Part shown: positions 31,292-36,012 of the stretch, one piece after another
Layout: each line of letters begins with the position of its first letter
Numbering within the stretch: the first letter of the stretch is position 1
NCBI GenBank assembly: GCA_018692315.1
Contig: JABHKC010000228.1
Coordinates: forward strand, 1 to 36,012
DNA from: Bacteroidota bacterium
GTDB taxonomy: Bacteria; Bacteroidota; Bacteroidia; Bacteroidales; JABHKC01
DNA length: 36,012 bases
Reading direction: 5' to 3'
Position numbers and translations under genes: made by a program
Notes under the pieces: model-generated
The model's input: the letters and a program-made list of their open reading frames with translations, nothing else
The model's database searches: none
Told to the model about the DNA's origin: nothing

Positions 31292-34200
31292 ATGAATTAC
31301 AAATTTGATGAAATATTCGACATTGAAGAATTGAGAAATATTTGCGAAAGTTTCACTGAATTAACAGGAACTACTACTTCTATACTCGATTTAGATAACA
31401 ATGTGCTTATTGCAACGGGCTGGCAACCAATATGCACTCAGTTTCACAGGATAAATAATCATTCAAGTAAACGTTGTACTGAAAGCAATGCCGAACTTAC
31501 CAAGCAATTAAAAGAAGGTAAGAAGTATAGTTTGTATAAATGTAAAAACGGGTTGATGGATGTTGCCATGACAATTATGGTAAGGAACACGCATGTTGGC
31601 AATTTCTTAACCGGTCAATTTCTAACTGAGAAGCCAGATGTTGATTTTTTCAGAAAACAGGCTGAAAACTTTGGTTTCAACGAACATAAATATCTGGCTG
31701 CACTTGAAAATGTTCCTGTTTACAATGAAGAAAAAATAAAAAAAACCATTCAGTTTCTGGTTGCACTTACTGAAACCATTGGAAACATTGGTGCCAGGAA
31801 TTTAGAAAATATTGAAATTAACAAGCAGCTTGAAACTGATAAGAAAAATATAAGCGAAGCCAATAAGGAATTGCAAATAGCTCAAAAAACACTAAAAGAA
31901 AACGAAGAGAAGTTCCGCAATATCACTGAACAAGTTACAGAAATGATCTTCCTGACCGACGACAAAAGCACGATAAAATACATTTCCCCTTCTTCAAATT
32001 CTATTTTTGGTTATACTCCCCAGGAAATGGAAGGCAAGTTATTTATGAAATTCTTAAAGAAAACAGAAATTCCAAAAGCGATGAAGGAATTCATAAAAAC
32101 TTTTATGAAAGGGACTCCTACTATAAATCTTGAATTATTAATGAAACATAAAAATGGAAACTATTTTGTAGGAGAACTTACAGTCAGGAAGTATAATTCG
32201 GATAAACTCAAAGGAACAATAGGGCTTATTCGTAACATAAGCGAAAAAAAGAAAACTGAAGAGGAATTGCTTTTCAAAGAGAGGGAATTTAGGACTCTCA
32301 CAGAAAATATGCCTGGAATTATTTTTAGGGTATTTTGTAAAGAAGACAACAAAATGGTTTTCTATAATGATATGCTACTGGAATTCACAGGATATAAGTC
32401 TGAAGAGTTGATGAGAGGAAATGTATGTTCACTATTTCCTAGAATCCATCCAGAAGATCAAGCTTACATTGAAAAAGATGTAGCTAAGGCAATAAGCAAA
32501 AAAGCATCATTCAATCTTGAATATAGGTTCAAGCATAAAAACGGTGAAATTCGTCATTTTTCTGAAATTGGAAACCCAATTTTCGATACGGACGATACGC
32601 TGCTGTATCTCGAGGGAATGATCTTTGACATAACTGAAAGGAAGAAAGCAGAGGAAGCTCATAGAAATGAGAAGAGATTTATAGAGAAGGCTATTGATAG
32701 TTTACCAGGGATTTTCTACCTCTTTAATTCTAAAGGGAAATTTCTACGATGGAATCAAAACTTCGAAATAATCTCTGAATATTCTGCAGAAGAGATAGTC
32801 AAGATGCATCCACTTGACTTTTTCTCAACCGAAGATAAGGAACTTGTTTCGGAAAGGATCAAGGAAACTTTTGAAAAAGGGGAATCATCTGTAGAAGCTC
32901 ACTGGCTTTCGAAGAATGGTAATAAAATTCTTTACTATTTAACTGGCACGCTGATAGAGTTTGATGGGATGTATTGTCTGGTGGGAATGGGTATTGATAT
33001 CAGCGAGCGTAATCAAGCCGAGGAGAAAATAAAGGACAAAAATGAGCAATTCGAAACTATCATCAAAGGAGCTAATCTTGGTTGGTGGGATTGGAATATT
33101 CCTTCGGGAGATAAAATTTATAATGATATACTTGTCGAAAATCTCGGATATAAATTAAGTGAAATAAAACCCCACATAAAATGGTGGGAAGATAAAATAC
33201 ATCCCGATGATGCAGAACAAGTTTCTATTGATTTACAAGAACACTTTAAAGGTAAGACCGAATTTTATGAGAATAAACACCGTCTAAGAACCAAAACCGG
33301 ACAATGGAAATGGTTTCTTGATTACGGAAAAGTTGTAGAAAGAGATAGTAAAGGCAATTCAATTAGAATGATAGGTACGCTCAGGGATATTGATTTTGAA
33401 GAAAGAGCCAAAGAAAAAATAAATACCAGTTTGCAACAAATTAAAGTAATTAATGCAAACACTCCGAATATAATTTGGAAATCGGATATAGATAAAGATG
33501 GGAATTTTAAAGATACGTATATTTCAGAGGCCGTGGATCAATTTCTTGCATTACCAAAAGGAAGTGTTGGTAATTCCTGGGGTAAGTATTATTCTTACAT
33601 TTTACCTAAATATTTACCTTTAATAAATGACATATTTAAATATGGTATCGAGAATCCCAACAAGTCGATTTCGTTCGATTATGAAGTAAAAAAAGCAGAT
33701 GGTAAACTGGCATTTTTCTCATCAACAGGCAGGGCAGTTTTTGAAAATAAGAAATTAACTGTTTACGGATCTACTATTGATATTACGGAGAAGAAACAAA
33801 ATGAACTCGAATTATTAAAAGCCAAAGAAAAAGCCGAAGAAAGCGAAGAACAATTAAAACGAATTGCTAATAATTTTGTTGACGGTATGATATATCAGGT
33901 AGCAATGCTTGATGAAAATAAACGGAAATTTAATTATGTAAGTGATGCTGTAAGCAAACTATATGGCTGCACTGCTGAGCAAGCACAAGAAAATCCTGAT
34001 TTGATTTATGGAAAATTGCATCCGGAAGATGTAGCTGATCTTATTAAGGCTGAAAAAGATGCATTAAAAAATATGTCCATTTTCAAAACAACATGCCGAA
34101 TTATAAATCCTGATGGGAGTATTAGATGGTCTTACCTTGTATCTCAACCTAGAATTATTGATGGCATTATTTGTTGGGATGGAATAGAAGTGGATATCAC

Positions 34201-35767
34201 AAAGCAAAAGCAGGCGGAGAATGAATTGAAGGAAGCTAAAGAAAAGACAGAAAAAAATGAACAAAAACTAAAGGACGCACAATCAGTAGCAAAAGTAGGA
34301 AGCTGGGAAACCAATTTACTTACTATGGAAGTAGAATGGTCTGACGAAACTTACAAAATTTTTGAACTAGACAAAGATCAATTCCAAGACACCCATGTTT
34401 CGTTTTTAGACTATGTGCACCCCAATGATATTGAAAGAATAGAAGAGGTGTTTGTAAAATCTTTTTCGTCAAAAGATTACAACAGTGTGCAGCATCGCAT
34501 TATTACCCCATCGGGTAGATTTAAACATGTGGAAGAGCGTTGGATTACCATACACGATAGCAATAATAAACCTTTAACTTCATTTGGCACTTGTCGTGAT
34601 ATTACAAAACAAAAGCAGATTGAAAATGAATTGAATGAAGCCAAAGAAAAAGCAGAAGAAAGTGATCGTCTAAAATCAGCATTCCTGGCTAATATGAGCC
34701 ACGAGATACGTACACCTATGAATGGTATTCTGGGCTTTACAGATTTATTAAAAGAACCTGATTTAAGTGGCGAAGAACGGGATAAGTTTTTAGAAATAAT
34801 AGGGAAAAGTGGGAATCGTATGCTGAATACGGTTAATGACATCATTGACATTTCAAAAATTGATGCCGGCCAGGTAGAAATATCAAATACCGATCTTAAC
34901 ATTAATGAAGAAATAGAAAACCAATTTGAATTTTTTGATAAGGAGGCTACTGCCAAAGGAATAGAATTAAGGCTTATAAATAAGCTGCCACGGCAGAGCA
35001 TTATTATTTCAGATAAAGTGAAAATAAACTCAATTATTTCTAATCTGATTAAAAATGCTATTAAGTACACTGATAAGGGGAGTATAGAAATTCTATGCAA
35101 TAAAAAAGGATTGAAACTTGAATTTAAAATCACAGATACCGGAATAGGAATCCCCGAAGATCGAATTAATTCCATTTTTAATCGTTTTGAACAGGCAGAT
35201 ATTGATGACACAAGAGCTTTTGAAGGTTCGGGTCTTGGACTTGCTATTTCAAAAGCCTATATTGAGATATTGGGTGGTAAGATTGGTGTTGAATCAAAAC
35301 ATGGAAAAGGCTCAACATTCTATTTTACTCTACCCTGGATCGAAAAACAAGTAAAGCCCGAACTCATAAAGGAGAATGAAGTATTAAACAAAGCTGGTGA
35401 TAATCAAATTAACATCTTAATAGCCGAAGATGACGATATTAGTTTTAAACATCTCGAAATTATCCTTAATAATATTGCAAAAAGCATAACAAGAACAGTA
35501 AGTGGAAAAGAAGCCATTGAGTATATGAAGAACAATAAAAATATTGATTTGGTGCTTATGGATGTTAAAATGCCGGTAATGGATGGTTATGAGGCTACGA
35601 AAGAAATCCGTAAATTCAATAAAGATATAATTATTATTGCACAAACAGCTTACGCACTTTTTGGCGACAATGAAAAAGCAATCGCAGCTGGTTGCAATGA
35701 TTATATTTCTAAACCGATAAACAGGAAACTACTGCTTGAATTGATAAATAGACATCAGAAAAAATAA
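31292..35767 (+). CDS. Hybrid sensor histidine kinase: PocR - 7 x PAS - HisKA - HATPase - receiver
   Basis: A 1491-residue soluble sensor kinase with no membrane segment. Residues 5-175 are a PocR-type ligand-binding domain (TSILDLDNNVLIATGWQPIC, RCTESN with C62, YKCKNGLMD with C84, GNFLTGQF). A coiled coil at about 172-205 leads to seven PAS domains at about 205-320, 330-450, 460-573, 585-702, 710-835, 850-972 and 995-1105, several ending in the PAC pattern DITERKKAE. HisKA is at about 1126-1190 with H1137 in NMSHEIRTPMNG; the ATPase has the N-box NLIKNAIKYT at 1251-1260 and DTGIGIP at 1282-1288; the receiver is at about 1374-1488 with D1424 in LMDVKMP. All phosphorelay residues are present. 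No output regulator is encoded beside it. The signal is unknown; PocR domains bind small carbon compounds in known cases. Confidence 0.93.
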   Translation: MNYKFDEIFDIEELRNICESFTELTGTTTSILDLDNNVLIATGWQPICTQFHRINNHSSKRCTESNAELTKQLKEGKKYSLYKCKNGLMDVAMTIMVRNTHVGNFLTGQFLTEKPDVDFFRKQAENFGFNEHKYLAALENVPVYNEEKIKKTIQFLVALTETIGNIGARNLENIEINKQLETDKKNISEANKELQIAQKTLKENEEKFRNITEQVTEMIFLTDDKSTIKYISPSSNSIFGYTPQEMEGKLFMKFLKKTEIPKAMKEFIKTFMKGTPTINLELLMKHKNGNYFVGELTVRKYNSDKLKGTIGLIRNISEKKKTEEELLFKEREFRTLTENMPGIIFRVFCKEDNKMVFYNDMLLEFTGYKSEELMRGNVCSLFPRIHPEDQAYIEKDVAKAISKKASFNLEYRFKHKNGEIRHFSEIGNPIFDTDDTLLYLEGMIFDITERKKAEEAHRNEKRFIEKAIDSLPGIFYLFNSKGKFLRWNQNFEIISEYSAEEIVKMHPLDFFSTEDKELVSERIKETFEKGESSVEAHWLSKNGNKILYYLTGTLIEFDGMYCLVGMGIDISERNQAEEKIKDKNEQFETIIKGANLGWWDWNIPSGDKIYNDILVENLGYKLSEIKPHIKWWEDKIHPDDAEQVSIDLQEHFKGKTEFYENKHRLRTKTGQWKWFLDYGKVVERDSKGNSIRMIGTLRDIDFEERAKEKINTSLQQIKVINANTPNIIWKSDIDKDGNFKDTYISEAVDQFLALPKGSVGNSWGKYYSYILPKYLPLINDIFKYGIENPNKSISFDYEVKKADGKLAFFSSTGRAVFENKKLTVYGSTIDITEKKQNELELLKAKEKAEESEEQLKRIANNFVDGMIYQVAMLDENKRKFNYVSDAVSKLYGCTAEQAQENPDLIYGKLHPEDVADLIKAEKDALKNMSIFKTTCRIINPDGSIRWSYLVSQPRIIDGIICWDGIEVDITKQKQAENELKEAKEKTEKNEQKLKDAQSVAKVGSWETNLLTMEVEWSDETYKIFELDKDQFQDTHVSFLDYVHPNDIERIEEVFVKSFSSKDYNSVQHRIITPSGRFKHVEERWITIHDSNNKPLTSFGTCRDITKQKQIENELNEAKEKAEESDRLKSAFLANMSHEIRTPMNGILGFTDLLKEPDLSGEERDKFLEIIGKSGNRMLNTVNDIIDISKIDAGQVEISNTDLNINEEIENQFEFFDKEATAKGIELRLINKLPRQSIIISDKVKINSIISNLIKNAIKYTDKGSIEILCNKKGLKLEFKITDTGIGIPEDRINSIFNRFEQADIDDTRAFEGSGLGLAISKAYIEILGGKIGVESKHGKGSTFYFTLPWIEKQVKPELIKENEVLNKAGDNQINILIAEDDDISFKHLEIILNNIAKSITRTVSGKEAIEYMKNNKNIDLVLMDVKMPVMDGYEATKEIRKFNKDIIIIAQTAYALFGDNEKAIAAGCNDYISKPINRKLLLELINRHQKK

Positions 35768-36012
35768 AAATACATTTAGCAATGAATATAGTGCATACCG
35801 CAATTGGTTATATATATTTTATAATCAAACTCTATATATCTCCAAATATAAGAAATACGGAACAATCATAAACTTAACCCAAGTTGAGAACAATATTTTA
35901 TATCTGCCTACATATGAGCATATTACGTTCATAGGATTCGTTTTTCGGGTACTACGGATTTTGTAATTTCAATATTTTCAACGAACTAAATTTCAAGTTG
36001 CAAAGTTAACAA
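35768..36012. other. Right-edge non-coding sequence
   Basis: After the kinase stop I see no ORF of note, no clear terminator hairpin and no promoter that I would defend. Confidence 0.4.

Noticed and set aside
34477-35211. 244-codon minus-strand ORF opposite the kinase core
   Set aside because: Shadow of the HisKA/HATPase region, whose motifs are unambiguous on the plus strand.
1-36012. CRISPR array, tRNA or rRNA genes, complete insertion sequence
   Set aside because: I saw no regularly spaced direct repeats, cloverleaf-like sequences, rRNA segments or transposase motifs.

Overview
The window is strongly AT-rich and comes from a Bacteroidota chromosome, probably a Bacteroidales/Marinilabiliales-like anaerobe or facultative anaerobe. 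The evidence is a DUF2851 protein, tandem secreted FKBP isomerases, a TerB-ABC exporter fusion, Bacteroidota promoter elements (TTG about 19 bp upstream of TAnnTTTG) and near absence of Shine-Dalgarno sites. I saw no rRNA, tRNA, CRISPR array or complete insertion sequence.

Layout. (1) 1-1616: the 3' end of an unknown gene, a membrane-anchored response-regulator receiver and a secreted protein of unknown function. (2) 1799-7498, + strand: DUF2851 protein, a CPA2-type cation/proton antiporter with a TrkA-like tail, a two-TM K+ channel with an RCK domain, and an RmlD-like SDR. (3) 7562-10749, - strand: two FKBP-type isomerases, an LpxL/HtrB-like acyltransferase and a DUF6398 protein. (4) 10754-15652, - strand: a defence island with a complete Gabija pair (GajA OLD/TOPRIM ATPase-nuclease and GajB UvrD-like helicase, 2 bp apart), a DUF1016/YhcG PD-(D/E)XK nuclease and two very short ORFs, one with unusually high GC. 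(5) 15923-25512, - strand: a nine-gene cluster resembling the lower leucine/isovalerate pathway. (6) 26044-31000: a TerB-ABC exporter whose ATPase motifs are degenerate, a VapBC-type PIN toxin-antitoxin pair with a well-formed promoter, and an orphan protein. (7) 31107-35767: a possible broken small gene and a 1491-residue PocR/7xPAS hybrid histidine kinase.

The most interesting system is the cluster in (5). It encodes a methylcrotonyl-CoA carboxylase beta-type subunit and a methylglutaconyl-CoA hydratase, but no biotin carboxylase. In the expected place of MCC alpha is a protein in which a 5S/pyruvate-oxaloacetate carboxyltransferase domain is joined to what looks like the MCC-alpha BT docking region and a biotin carrier domain. 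Together these genes could form an ATP-independent transcarboxylase that moves a carboxyl group between oxaloacetate and 3-methylcrotonyl-CoA, analogous to propionibacterial methylmalonyl-CoA:pyruvate transcarboxylase. The same cluster carries an HMG-CoA lyase-like enzyme lacking the catalytic Cys, an apparently exported BKACE-family protein with an altered zinc ligand, a 3-oxoacid CoA-transferase, and a Cys-rich protein of unknown role. All functional claims rest on motif reading by eye; no searches were run.
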